Origin: DAINPP01 sp963667315
GTDB lineage: Bacteria; Thermotogota; Thermotogae; MWEM01
NCBI GenBank assembly: GCA_963667315.1
Contig: OY763325.1
Coordinates: 1,054,001 to 1,118,000 of the forward strand
Reading direction: 5' to 3'
DNA: 64,000 bases
Part shown: piece by piece, positions 35,178-44,385 of the stretch
Numbering within the stretch: the first letter of the stretch is position 1
How the letters are laid out: each line of letters begins with the position of its first letter
Notes under the pieces: model-generated
Databases searched by the model: none
What the model was told of the DNA's origin: nothing
The model's input: only the letters and a program-made list of their open reading frames with translations
Translations under genes and position numbers: made by a program

Positions 35178-35942
35178 ATGAATCAGGTATTAACAGTAAA
35201 GAATTTAAAAAAGGTATACGGTACTAAAAACAACAGGGTCACAGCACTTCATGATATTGACCTCGAAGTCAGCAAAGGGGATTTCATTTCTGTGATGGGC
35301 CCATCCGGAGCCGGTAAAACAACTTTATTAAATATCGTTGCAACGATTGATCACCCAACTTCCGGAACTGTCGAGATCGGAGGAGAAAAGCTGTCAAGAA
35401 TGTCAGAGGATAAGTTGTCAAGATTCAGAAGAGAACATCTTGGGTTTATCTTTCAGGATTTTAATCTGCTGGATAATTTGACAGTCAGAGAAAATATCGT
35501 TCTTCCACTCACGCTTAAAAAGGACAAACCTGCACAGATTAATAAAAAACTCGTAAGTGTCACAAAAAAACTCGGTATAACCGATATATTAAACAAATAT
35601 CCCATTACGATATCCGGTGGGCAAAAACAGAGAACAGCCGCTGCAAGAGCAATAATCAACGATCCAACCCTCATCCTCGCAGATGAACCGACAGGTGCTC
35701 TTGACTCTAAGGCGTCAACTGATCTTTTAAAATGTTTGAGCCGATTGAACGAGGAAAACAATTCTACGATAATGATGGTAACCCATGATCCGTTTGCGGC
35801 AAGTTATTCAAAAAGAGTCGTTTTCATCAAAGACGGCAGATTTTATACGGAGTTAATCAGCGACGGAGACAGAAAAAATCTTTTCAGAAGGATCATAGAT
35901 GTCTTAAAGAGTTTTGGCGGTGACGACAATGACGTTGTTTAA
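35178..35942 (+). CDS. ABC transporter ATP-binding protein (BceA-like)
   Basis: This 254-residue ATPase of the LolD/MacB class has Walker A GPSGAGKTT, signature ISGGQKQR, Walker B LILADEPTGALDSK and an H-loop in VTHDPFAAS. A strong GGGGGG ribosome site precedes ATG 35178. Its end overlaps the permease start by 14 bases. It supplies energy for a detoxification and signalling complex with the FtsX-type permease and the kinase upstream. Confidence 0.9.
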   Translation: MNQVLTVKNLKKVYGTKNNRVTALHDIDLEVSKGDFISVMGPSGAGKTTLLNIVATIDHPTSGTVEIGGEKLSRMSEDKLSRFRREHLGFIFQDFNLLDNLTVRENIVLPLTLKKDKPAQINKKLVSVTKKLGITDILNKYPITISGGQKQRTAAARAIINDPTLILADEPTGALDSKASTDLLKCLSRLNEENNSTIMMVTHDPFAASYSKRVVFIKDGRFYTELISDGDRKNLFRRIIDVLKSFGGDDNDVV

Positions 35943-37851
35943 AATAGCTTTTAGAAATATCAGAAAAAATTCATATGATTATCTGATGTATTTTTTTTCA
36001 ATGGTATTCGCCATCATGATCTACTATTCTTTTGCGTGTATTAAATATAATGATTCTTTCGCCGCTGCAATCGGAGCCAGTCAGAATCTTTCATCGGCAT
36101 TCTCGGCGGCAACGTTTATCATGACACTTTTCTCAATCATCTTCATCTGGTATTCAAACATGTTTTTTACAAAAAAACGTAAAAAAGAGTTCGGTTTATA
36201 TTCCCTGATGGGAGTTAAAAAGAAACATATCGGCAGGATGTATTTTTACGAAACCATCTTTATCGGAATCTTAGCTATTCTTACGGGAATATTGCTGGGA
36301 ACATTTTTCTCAAAATTTTTCACCATGATTTTAGTCAAGGTCATCCGATATGATATGAATGTCAAGTTTTTCTTCAGTTGGAAACAGGTAATTGAAACGA
36401 TAACGGTTTTTATCATCATTTTTGTCGTTGTATCACTGCAGGGGTATTATATCGCTTTCAGATACAAGTTGATCGATTTGTTCAGCTCTGACAGAAAAAA
36501 AGAACGTGTTCCAAAATCAAGCGTATGCCTTGCCGTTCTCTCTTTAGCTCTAATCATAGGATCATACATTATGAGTCATACCTATTTTTTCATAGAGCCG
36601 GTCACCGGCTTCTTCGGAACACTTGCGCTGGCGATCATCGGAACTTATATTTTCTTCCGCCATTTTATCCTTTTTGGCATCAACATCATCAAGAAAAGGC
36701 CCAAATACTACTATAAAAATGTCAATATGATATCGACATCCCTGCTGTTTTACAGGGTAAAATCCAATTACAGAACACTTGCCACGATTGCCATCATGAG
36801 CGCAGTTACTTTAACAACGATAGGAACATCGTACAGTTTTTATTATAAGAGTTTCAATAGCGCTAAATCGTCAGCACCTTTCGCTTTAATGTATGAAAAA
36901 AAAGACACAGAAACAGATAATAAAGTATTGGATATTTTAACTTCACAAGGTCATAAAATCACATACTCGGACGAAATATCCCTTTTGGAAACAACTTTCA
37001 CAATTGATTTCAACGAGGAAGAAGGGCTTTTGAATAATTACCGTCCGAGTCATATTCCCGCAGCATTTATCAGTGAAAGTGATTATAAAAAAACGTCAGC
37101 ATATCTTAAGAGCTTTCATGATTATGATCTAAACAAAGGTGAAGTCGTTTGGTTCATGAAAACTTATACGCCTCAATTTGAAGTTGACTACTCGGGATTA
37201 TCCATGCATACAGATGATTTGAATCAAGAGTTTTTGATAAAAAATTTTGCCGTCAAGCCATTGCTAAACGACTCAACAGCCAGAAACCTTTTTTTAGTTT
37301 CTGATGAAGTATATGCAACATTGAAAAAAGATTATATTGAAAGTTATCATAAAATGATTGACTTTACGAATGCAGACGATTCAAAAAAAGCTTCCATAAA
37401 ACTTGCAGAATATCTTTCGGAAATGGGTTCATATTCCATGTTCTATCCAGATTACGCTTCAACAATTGCTTCAACAGGCCTGTTCGTCTATATAGCCGGC
37501 TTCCTCGGTGTCGTTTTTCTGATTGCAACCGGGACGATCATCTTCTTCAAACAATTGACGGAGGCGAATGAAGACTGGCAGAAATATCTGACACTCGATA
37601 AAATTGGTGTGACAACCTCAGAAATGAAGCTGATTGTAAAAAAACAGATGCGATTGATTTTCGGAGCACCGTTGATCCTCGGAATCATTCATGCATCATT
37701 TGCCATTGACGTATTAGCTCAAATGCTCGGTTCAAATCTGGTCAAACCAGTTATTTTAAGCTTTTCTGCTTATCTGATCATATATATTCTCTTCTATTTC
37801 CTAACCTGTTCTGCCTATTATAAAATAATCCATTCATATAAAACAGCTTAA
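35929..37851 (+). CDS. FtsX-domain ABC permease (BceB-like)
   Basis: This 640-residue permease has about ten membrane segments. A large extracellular loop of ~190 residues (around residues 310-510) lies between segments 7 and 8, the signature of BceB proteins; the loop recognises the antibiotic-lipid complex. The start at ATG 35929 (MTLFKIAFRNIRKN) fits the family N-terminus and lies inside the end of the ATPase gene. A TTG at 35914 is less likely. Together with the upstream genes this makes a complete four-gene module. Confidence 0.88.
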   Translation: MTLFKIAFRNIRKNSYDYLMYFFSMVFAIMIYYSFACIKYNDSFAAAIGASQNLSSAFSAATFIMTLFSIIFIWYSNMFFTKKRKKEFGLYSLMGVKKKHIGRMYFYETIFIGILAILTGILLGTFFSKFFTMILVKVIRYDMNVKFFFSWKQVIETITVFIIIFVVVSLQGYYIAFRYKLIDLFSSDRKKERVPKSSVCLAVLSLALIIGSYIMSHTYFFIEPVTGFFGTLALAIIGTYIFFRHFILFGINIIKKRPKYYYKNVNMISTSLLFYRVKSNYRTLATIAIMSAVTLTTIGTSYSFYYKSFNSAKSSAPFALMYEKKDTETDNKVLDILTSQGHKITYSDEISLLETTFTIDFNEEEGLLNNYRPSHIPAAFISESDYKKTSAYLKSFHDYDLNKGEVVWFMKTYTPQFEVDYSGLSMHTDDLNQEFLIKNFAVKPLLNDSTARNLFLVSDEVYATLKKDYIESYHKMIDFTNADDSKKASIKLAEYLSEMGSYSMFYPDYASTIASTGLFVYIAGFLGVVFLIATGTIIFFKQLTEANEDWQKYLTLDKIGVTTSEMKLIVKKQMRLIFGAPLILGIIHASFAIDVLAQMLGSNLVKPVILSFSAYLIIYILFYFLTCSAYYKIIHSYKTA

Positions 37852-37870
37852 TATTATTCCTCATACCTTA

Positions 37871-37908
37871 AAAACCTTCTCCTCTTGATGAGGGGAAGGT
37901 TTATTTAT
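37871..37908 (+). terminator. Terminator of the Bce-like operon
   Basis: AAACCTTCTCCTC / GAGGGGAAGGTTT form a 13-bp stem (one G-T pair) with a 5-base loop, followed by TTTATTTA. Confidence 0.85.
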
Positions 37909-37932
37909 AAGCTCATAAATTGACCCGGTTAA

Positions 37933-37941
37933 TGGTATAAT
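37933..37941 (+). promoter_or_regulatory. Extended -10 promoter of scpB
   Basis: TGGTATAAT is a perfect extended -10 box, 54 bases before the chosen scpB start. No -35 is seen at the normal distance. Confidence 0.55.
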
Positions 37942-37994
37942 CAATCAGATAAAAGGCTTGATTTCTTAAGTCAGCTTTAAACATGAGGGATTTT

Positions 37995-38651
37995 ATGAAT
38001 AAATGTTCAATTGTAGAAGCTTTAATTTTTTCAACAAACAGGGGTTTGGATCTTACACAAATTGTCAGATTTACCGACTTCTCAAAGAGCGAAATCGAAA
38101 GTATCATACTGGAAATATCCGAAAAATATGAGGATGAAAGCCATGGAATCAGATTAAAAAAAGTGGGCAAAAAATACGGATTCTTTACAAAGGAAGAGCA
38201 TGCTGAATTTGTAGAAAGGCTGGTCAGAAGACCAATAGAAAAACTGACGCCTTCACAGCTTGAAGTCCTGGCAATCGTCGCAAAAAACGGAAAGAGTACG
38301 AAAAGTCAGATTGAACTGGTACGCGGAAAGGATTCCGGAAACCAGCTGTTAGAATTGATGCTTGCAGGTCTCCTGAAAAGAAAAAGAGTCAAGGCTCCGG
38401 GAAGACCCTATGCCTATACGGTAACCGAGAATTTTTTCGAGATCTTCAAGATGTCGGATCTTGAGTTGTATGAAGAACTCGGCGATGAGATCAGAGCCGC
38501 CAATCTCAACGAAACCGAAGACGAAGAGGATACAACGGTTATCAAAAAGGATGATAAAACAAAGGATACCCCGAAAGACGAAACAACCTCACAGGAACCG
38601 AATGAAAAAGCATCGGATGAGCAGGTTGAAGAATCGGAATCGATACAATAG
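37995..38651 (+). CDS. scpB: Segregation and condensation protein B
   Basis: This 218-residue protein has paired winged-helix domains of the ScpB type: IVEALIFSTNRGLDLTQI at the start, and LTPSQLEVLAIVAKNGKSTKSQIELVRGKDSG in the middle, ending with GRPYAYTVTENFFEIF. ScpB dimers bind ScpA, which bridges the SMC heads for chromosome condensation. I take ATG 37995, with GAGGG 6 bases upstream, over ATG 37983. The last ~45 residues are a highly charged low-complexity tail rich in Asp, Glu, Lys and Thr. ScpA is not adjacent. Confidence 0.85.
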   Translation: MNKCSIVEALIFSTNRGLDLTQIVRFTDFSKSEIESIILEISEKYEDESHGIRLKKVGKKYGFFTKEEHAEFVERLVRRPIEKLTPSQLEVLAIVAKNGKSTKSQIELVRGKDSGNQLLELMLAGLLKRKRVKAPGRPYAYTVTENFFEIFKMSDLELYEELGDEIRAANLNETEDEEDTTVIKKDDKTKDTPKDETTSQEPNEKASDEQVEESESIQ

Positions 38652-38683
38652 CTTTCTAAAGAGGCTATCCTTAAAAACGAATA

Positions 38684-38692
38684 TGATAAAAT
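38684..38692 (+). promoter_or_regulatory. Possible extended -10 before arcA
   Basis: TGATAAAAT resembles TGnTATAAT with one change, 39 bases before the GTG of arcA. No -35 is seen and no terminator separates scpB from arcA, so arcA may also be read from the scpB promoter. Confidence 0.35.
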
Positions 38693-38731
38693 GAATAAAC
38701 ATAGAATAAAGAAAAAGATCGGAGGAAAGAA

Positions 38732-40015
38732 GTGAATATTCATACGGGGAAAAGAAAAAAGATGAAAGTAGAAGTCAACTCTGAGATTGGAAAACTTGAA
38801 GGTGTTATCCTTCATACACCGGGACCCGAAGTTGAACTGATGACACCTGAGAATGCTGAAAGAGCTTTATACAGTGACATTTTAAACCTTTCAGTTGCAA
38901 GACAGGAATATATTGAATTGCAGGGGGTATTAAACAAGGTTACCAAGACATTCCAGGTAAAAGAATTATTAGAGGATGCGTTGAAAGATGAAGGCGTAAA
39001 AAGAGAACTCATTGAAGAGATCTGTGAAGCTGAAAATGCCACGGATTATCTGAGATATCTCTTATCGTTACCTGAAGCCGTACTTGCAGAGCAGCTGCTT
39101 GAAGGCGTTCCGATACAGAGAAAAAACCTTACCGATTATCTGAGTCAGGAAAGATTTGCGCTGAGACCTTTGCACAATTTCTTTTTTACAAGAGATGCAT
39201 CCGTCAGTGTGGGACACAATGTCCTGATCAACAAAATGGCAACACCTGTAAGAGCAAGAGAATCATTGATCATGGAAACTATTTTTAACCACAGTTCAAT
39301 GGTATCCGGTGATACGATAAATCCGGCAAGGAGAAGACATCTCCCATCATCGCTTAAAAGTGAAGGCGGCGACTTGTTAATCGCAAGTGAAGATATATTG
39401 CTTTTTGGTATGGGCGCCAGAACTAACGCTCAGGGAATCGACTTTCTGATCGAACATATAAAACATACCGGAGAATCCAAACATATTATTGTACAGGAAT
39501 TACCGCTTACACCTGAATCCTTCATCCATCTTGATATGGTTTTCACCCTCCTGGATGTTGACAAGTGTATGGTGTATGAACCGGTTATCTTGAAACAGAA
39601 CAACCTGAGAACACTTCATATCGACATTTCATCGGGACATGTCAAAATATGGGAAGAAGACAATCTCATTGACTCCCTCAGAAGACTCGGGATGGAACTT
39701 GAACCGGTTTTCTGTGGCGACAATAAGGACGAATGGGTTCAGGAAAGAGAACAGTGGCACAGTGGTGCGAATTTCTTTGCCTTTGCGCCCGGAAAGATTA
39801 TCGGCTATCAGAGAAATATCAGCACGATTACTGCACTGAACAATTCTGGCTTCGAAGTACTTGAAGCGGAAGATGTTATCAGCGGCAGGAAAAATATTGA
39901 GGATTATCAAAGATGTGTTGTAACGATGGAAGGCTCAGAACTGGCAAGAGGCGGTGGCGGTTGCAGATGTATGACAATGCCCGTCAGAAGACAGCCGGTT
40001 GACTGGCCAAAATAA
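38732..40015 (+). CDS. arcA: Arginine deiminase
   Basis: This 427-residue enzyme hydrolyses L-arginine to citrulline and ammonia. Family motifs are NFFFTRDASV, SEGGDLLIA, HLDMVFTLLD and the active-site cysteine in GGGGCRCMTMPVRR. GGAGG sits 6-7 bases before the GTG at 38732, which decides this start; the usual family start would align with ATG 38762, so ten residues are added. The carbamoyltransferase (arcB) and carbamate kinase (arcC) genes needed for ATP production are not adjacent. The radical SAM gene follows 18 bases later. Confidence 0.92.
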   Translation: MNIHTGKRKKMKVEVNSEIGKLEGVILHTPGPEVELMTPENAERALYSDILNLSVARQEYIELQGVLNKVTKTFQVKELLEDALKDEGVKRELIEEICEAENATDYLRYLLSLPEAVLAEQLLEGVPIQRKNLTDYLSQERFALRPLHNFFFTRDASVSVGHNVLINKMATPVRARESLIMETIFNHSSMVSGDTINPARRRHLPSSLKSEGGDLLIASEDILLFGMGARTNAQGIDFLIEHIKHTGESKHIIVQELPLTPESFIHLDMVFTLLDVDKCMVYEPVILKQNNLRTLHIDISSGHVKIWEEDNLIDSLRRLGMELEPVFCGDNKDEWVQEREQWHSGANFFAFAPGKIIGYQRNISTITALNNSGFEVLEAEDVISGRKNIEDYQRCVVTMEGSELARGGGGCRCMTMPVRRQPVDWPK

Positions 40016-40033
40016 CAAAACAGGAGTTTAAAA

Positions 40034-41857
40034 TTGAAGAACGAAAAAATCTCCCGTTTTCTTCATGAGAGCGGGTTGTTATATCAAATTGAAAAACCAT
40101 CCAGATATATAGGAGATGAGTACAATGCAGTAAAAAAGAACTGGGATAATATTGCATTGAAGCATTTGCTCGTCTTTCCCGATGTTTATGATATCGGAAT
40201 GAGCCATCTGGGATTGAAGATATTATATGAACTGATCAACAAAGAGGACGACCTGCTTGCGGAACGCTCTTTTCTTCCCTGGCAGGATTTGATGGATGTT
40301 ATGATTGAAAATGATGTACCGGTGTTCAGCCTGGAAACATTCAGAGCGGCAAGAGAATTTGACATCATCGGTTTTACGCTTCAGTATGAATTGTCCTATC
40401 CCGGTATGATAAAATACCTGACTCTCGCAAAAATCCCAATTTATTCAAATGAAAGAAAAGAAGAAGATCCACTGATAATTGCAGGAGGACCATGTGTTTA
40501 CAACCCCGAACCCGTCGCACCTTTTGTTGACGCTTTTTTAATCGGAGATGGTGAAGAAGCAATCATTGAAATATCAACTGTTTTAAAAGATGCCAAACAA
40601 TTATCAAGGAGAGATAAATTACTCAAACTGAGTCAGATTCAAGGTATTTATGTGCCATATTTCTATGAAGTAGATGAAAGCGGACGTGTTGTCCCTAAAA
40701 AAACTTATGTTGAACTTGTTCCAAAAACAATAAAGAAAAGAGTTGCACCGCTTTTAAAAGAATATGTTCCGCTGAAGCAGCTTGTACCTTTTATGCAGCC
40801 GGTTCATGACAGAGCCGTTGTAGAAGTCTTACGTGGGTGCACAAGGGGTTGCCGTTTTTGTCATGCGGGAATGGTTTACAGACCTATCAGAGAGCGTTCA
40901 AAAGATGAAATCGCAGAGTCTGTGCATCAGCTGATTGAAAATACCGGGTATGAAGAAATCTCTTTATTATCGTTAAGCACCTTGGATCACTCGCAAATTG
41001 GTGAAATAACGGATAGTATCATGCCGGAGCTTCAGAAGAATAAAATTTCCCTATCGGTTCCTTCAAGCCGCGTGGATAAATTCGGAATTGAAATTGCAGA
41101 AAAGATTGCCTCTGTGAGAAAAACCGGTTTGACGATTGCACCGGAAGCGGGAACTCAGTCTATGAGGGACAGAATCAACAAAAATGTAGAGATGCAGAAT
41201 TTAACCGAAACAATAGATGTTGCAAAATCCAAAGGATGGAAACGTGTCAAATTATATTTCATGGCAGGGTTGCCGTATGAAACGGATGAAGATCTTGCAG
41301 GAATTGCAGAAGTGGTTAAAGAGGTCAAAAAACTGGGAATGCGAAAGATTTCAGCAAGTGTATCGGGATTCATCCCGAAAGCACATACGCCTTTCCAGTA
41401 TGCACGACAGAACAGTGTGGATGAATTACATGAAAAGATCAAGAAACTCTCTTTTTTGAAAAAATTCTGTCAATTCGAATTCCACAAACCATCCATCAGT
41501 TTTATTGAAGGTGTTTTATCCAGAGGTGACAGAACACTGGCTCCTGTTATAGCAGCCGTTGCGGAACAGGGGGGATATCTTGAAGCCTGGAAAGATAAAT
41601 TCAGTTTTAAAAGATGGCTGGAGGTTTTTGAAGCATTTGATATAAATCCTGAGGATTATACACGTGCAAGAGATTTTGACGAAATCTTCCCCTGGGATCA
41701 TATAGATAGCGGCATCAGAAAAGAATTTCTAATTGAAGAATATAAAAAGACAGAAAAAGAAGAACTGACTCAGGATTGCAGAACAGGCAGCTGTTCTTTA
41801 TGCGGGGTTTGTTTTGACAATGAAGAAGCAGCAGAAATGATTAAAAATCAAAAATAA
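40034..41857 (+). CDS. B12-binding-type radical SAM protein (TIGR03960-like)
   Basis: This 607-residue protein has an N-terminal cobalamin-binding-like region (FPDVYDIGMSHLGLKIL, then GFTLQYELSYPG). The radical SAM core follows with the cluster motif CTRGCRFC and glycine-rich SAM site. A cysteine-rich end (CRTGSCSLCGVCF) may bind a second cluster. It matches the TIGR03960 family, for which I know no established substrate. The start is TTG 40034 with AGGAG 8 bases upstream. It lies between arcA and hisS in a tight co-directional run. Confidence 0.85.
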   Translation: MKNEKISRFLHESGLLYQIEKPSRYIGDEYNAVKKNWDNIALKHLLVFPDVYDIGMSHLGLKILYELINKEDDLLAERSFLPWQDLMDVMIENDVPVFSLETFRAAREFDIIGFTLQYELSYPGMIKYLTLAKIPIYSNERKEEDPLIIAGGPCVYNPEPVAPFVDAFLIGDGEEAIIEISTVLKDAKQLSRRDKLLKLSQIQGIYVPYFYEVDESGRVVPKKTYVELVPKTIKKRVAPLLKEYVPLKQLVPFMQPVHDRAVVEVLRGCTRGCRFCHAGMVYRPIRERSKDEIAESVHQLIENTGYEEISLLSLSTLDHSQIGEITDSIMPELQKNKISLSVPSSRVDKFGIEIAEKIASVRKTGLTIAPEAGTQSMRDRINKNVEMQNLTETIDVAKSKGWKRVKLYFMAGLPYETDEDLAGIAEVVKEVKKLGMRKISASVSGFIPKAHTPFQYARQNSVDELHEKIKKLSFLKKFCQFEFHKPSISFIEGVLSRGDRTLAPVIAAVAEQGGYLEAWKDKFSFKRWLEVFEAFDINPEDYTRARDFDEIFPWDHIDSGIRKEFLIEEYKKTEKEELTQDCRTGSCSLCGVCFDNEEAAEMIKNQK

Positions 41858-41878
41858 ACAGATCGGGAGGGAATTTCT

Positions 41879-43135
41879 TTGATTAACAGACCTAAAGGGA
41901 CATATGATATTGTAGGAGACATAGTCCCGTATTGGCATCATTTTGAACAGGTAGCACGAGATGCTGCCAGGATATTCGGTTTTGAAGAAATCAGAACACC
42001 AATTCTTGAAAGAACAGAACTCTTTAAAAGAAGTGTCGGAGATGACACGGACATCGTACAGAAAGAAATGTACACCTTTGATGATAAGGGTGGTAGAAGT
42101 ATGACGATGCGGCCGGAGGGAACAGCAGCGGTTATAAGAGCTTTTTTGGAAAACAGATTGACCGGAGAAGGACTTCCGCAAAAACTTTTTTATATGGGAC
42201 CTATGTTCAGATATGAAAGACCTCAGGTTGGTCGCTTCAGACAATTTCATCAGTTCGGTATCGAGTTGATAGGCTCCTCTTCAGCAAAATCTGATGCTGA
42301 AGTGATATGGCAGTCAAAATACCTTCTTGAAAGGCTGAATTTGAACAACGCAACCATTCATTTGAATCATCTTGGCTGCACTCAGGATCGTGAAAGATAT
42401 AAAGAGGCATTGAGAGAATACTATGGTGATAAAAAGGAACACCTCTGTGATGATTGTCAGAGAAGGTTTGATACAAATGTATTGAGATTACTGGATTGTA
42501 AGAAGGATATAGAGTTTAAAAAGAACGCCCCGATCATTACAGATTATCTTTGTGATGATTGCGCAGATCAGTACGCTGATTTGAAAAAGGAATTGGATGA
42601 ATTATCGATAAAATATGACGAAAATCCATTTCTTGTGAGGGGGTTGGATTATTATACCGGAATGGTGTTCGAGGTTAAATACCCCTACAAGGATACCGTC
42701 TTTGATGTCCTCGGTGGTGGGCGATACGATGGTGTCGTGGCAGAACTTGGTGGTAAAAATACACCCGCTGTTGGATATGCATGCGGGATCGAGAGATTAT
42801 TATCGATCATGCAGGAAGAGGATGTCGATATCAGCAGAAAACCGCTTTCAGAAGTTTATGTGCTCGGAATGTGCGATGCCGCTGAACCCTATATCATAAA
42901 AATCGTAAAATTCCTCAGACGAAAAGGCATCAGCGTGGAAAGGGATATAATGGGACGAAGCCTTAAGGCACAGATGAAATATGCTTCAAAACTGGGTGCA
43001 AGGTTTACGGTCATTATAGGTGAAAATGAGATAGACAATGGTGTATATATTGTGAAAGATATGGAAACAGGTCAACAAACCAACGTCGAGAACAGCTGGA
43101 TAGAAAACTATATTTTAGACAGACTGGAGGAATAG
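41879..43135 (+). CDS. hisS: Histidyl-tRNA synthetase
   Basis: This 418-residue class II synthetase charges tRNA-His. Motifs are RPKGTYDIVG at the start, TMRPEGTAAVIRAF (motif 2 region), FLVRGLDYYTGMVFEV (the HisRS signature) and GGGRYDGV. A C-terminal anticodon-binding domain follows. The start is TTG 41879 with GGGAGG upstream. No T-box leader precedes it; the gene lies 21 bases after the radical SAM gene. Confidence 0.95.
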   Translation: MINRPKGTYDIVGDIVPYWHHFEQVARDAARIFGFEEIRTPILERTELFKRSVGDDTDIVQKEMYTFDDKGGRSMTMRPEGTAAVIRAFLENRLTGEGLPQKLFYMGPMFRYERPQVGRFRQFHQFGIELIGSSSAKSDAEVIWQSKYLLERLNLNNATIHLNHLGCTQDRERYKEALREYYGDKKEHLCDDCQRRFDTNVLRLLDCKKDIEFKKNAPIITDYLCDDCADQYADLKKELDELSIKYDENPFLVRGLDYYTGMVFEVKYPYKDTVFDVLGGGRYDGVVAELGGKNTPAVGYACGIERLLSIMQEEDVDISRKPLSEVYVLGMCDAAEPYIIKIVKFLRRKGISVERDIMGRSLKAQMKYASKLGARFTVIIGENEIDNGVYIVKDMETGQQTNVENSWIENYILDRLEE

Positions 43136-43140
43136 GTCAG

Positions 43141-43761
43141 GTGAAATTGTCCAATTTTGTCCTCATCAGTTCAATCATAATGATTTCATTGGTTGGAATA
43201 TTCGTGTTTTTTTGCGGTGCACTGATGATTGATTCGAATCGTCTTCAGCAATACGCCATGCATGTATGTCAACTTTCGGGTGATATTCATCTGGCAGTAT
43301 ATAATACTGAGCGAGGTCTTGATTTTGATCTCTGGACATTGAACAATTTTAATAAGGTATTGATGGCATTCAGTGAAGATTCAGGACTTTATACCTGGTT
43401 TTATCTTGATCCGTATAATGAAATTGTGAAAAAAACACAGTCGTTACAAAAAAGTTCGTTGGTTTTCTATGATTTAATCTTAGAACCAACGAAAAATGAT
43501 GTCATTATCTCTTATACAAGAGTAAGACCTGCTTTCAATGCTTCGCTCAGATCACTTGAAGAAGCTTTGGATCGCTCGATACAAAAAGGACAACAACTCG
43601 CTTTGATTTTGTTGTCATTGATACTGATTTCCGTAATTGGATTATACTTTCTAATCATGTACCCGTTGATCAGAGAAATATCAAACTTTAATATGAAACG
43701 ATCAAGTTCATTGATATTTAAGGAGTTTAAAGAAAAACTGCCTTCTTGGAATAAAAAATAA
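43141..43761 (+). CDS. Bitopic membrane protein of unknown function
   Basis: This 206-residue protein has a membrane segment at ~8-30, a periplasmic region of ~125 residues and a second membrane segment at ~155-175, ending in a short basic cytoplasmic tail. The layout resembles the input half of a sensor kinase without any output domain. The start is GTG 43141, five bases after the hisS stop, with GGAGG overlapping the end of hisS. I do not recognise the family. Its neighbours suggest an envelope role. Confidence 0.65.
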   Translation: MKLSNFVLISSIIMISLVGIFVFFCGALMIDSNRLQQYAMHVCQLSGDIHLAVYNTERGLDFDLWTLNNFNKVLMAFSEDSGLYTWFYLDPYNEIVKKTQSLQKSSLVFYDLILEPTKNDVIISYTRVRPAFNASLRSLEEALDRSIQKGQQLALILLSLILISVIGLYFLIMYPLIREISNFNMKRSSSLIFKEFKEKLPSWNKK

Positions 43762-43780
43762 TAGGATGGAGTGTGAACAA

Positions 43781-44365
43781 ATGGACAACAAAAAACTTAT
43801 GTGGCTGATGCTTGCGGTGATTATTGTATTTGCAGGGTTCAACATCTTCCAGTTTTTCAACAATCAGAGTAATTTTAAGCAGGTTGAATTTACAGCAATC
43901 TATACATTTGACAGAAGTCTTTCAACCACCATCGAAAACACCGTCGTCTTCGCTTTTGAAAATCAGGAGGACTTGCAGAAGACGCTGAATGAATTTAACG
44001 AAATCCCGATGGAAGACAGGTTAAAAAGCTATAATGAAGTCCTCGACAAACTCGAAGAAAAGGCTGAAAGGCCAGTTGAAGCACTGGATTTTAATTCCGA
44101 AGCATATGCTGTCGACGGTCTTTTATACATAAAGGAAGAAAATCTTATTAATGGTATGACGGAAGAAAAAGATGGAATATGGCGAACTAGTTTTGGTGAA
44201 AATCAACTTGAACTGAAAGAAACTCAGAATTCAAAATTGGTATTTATTCTTCCGGAAGATGCTGAGATTATTTCCGTGAAACCGGATCCAACTAAGATCG
44301 AGGGAAATGTTTTAACGTGGGAAAAAGCAGGACTTATAACATTCCCAAATGTAGAGTATAAATAA
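43781..44365 (+). CDS. Membrane-anchored exported protein (possibly DUF4897)
   Basis: This 194-residue protein has an uncleaved-looking N-terminal membrane anchor (LMWLMLAVIIVFAGFNIFQFF) and a ~165-residue extracytoplasmic domain rich in beta-strand patterns. I recall a Thermotogota-associated domain family, DUF4897, with this layout and location, but could not check it. I chose ATG 43781, with GGAG 9 bases upstream, rather than ATG 43766, which lies inside the ribosome site. The PEGA-protein gene follows 20 bases later. Confidence 0.6.
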   Translation: MDNKKLMWLMLAVIIVFAGFNIFQFFNNQSNFKQVEFTAIYTFDRSLSTTIENTVVFAFENQEDLQKTLNEFNEIPMEDRLKSYNEVLDKLEEKAERPVEALDFNSEAYAVDGLLYIKEENLINGMTEEKDGIWRTSFGENQLELKETQNSKLVFILPEDAEIISVKPDPTKIEGNVLTWEKAGLITFPNVEYK

Positions 44366-44385
44366 AAAGGATGGTGGATAGCGGG

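Noticed and set aside
41858..41878. Possible T-box leader for hisS
   Set aside because: The gap from the previous stop to the start is only 21 bases, with no room for a T-box or terminator.
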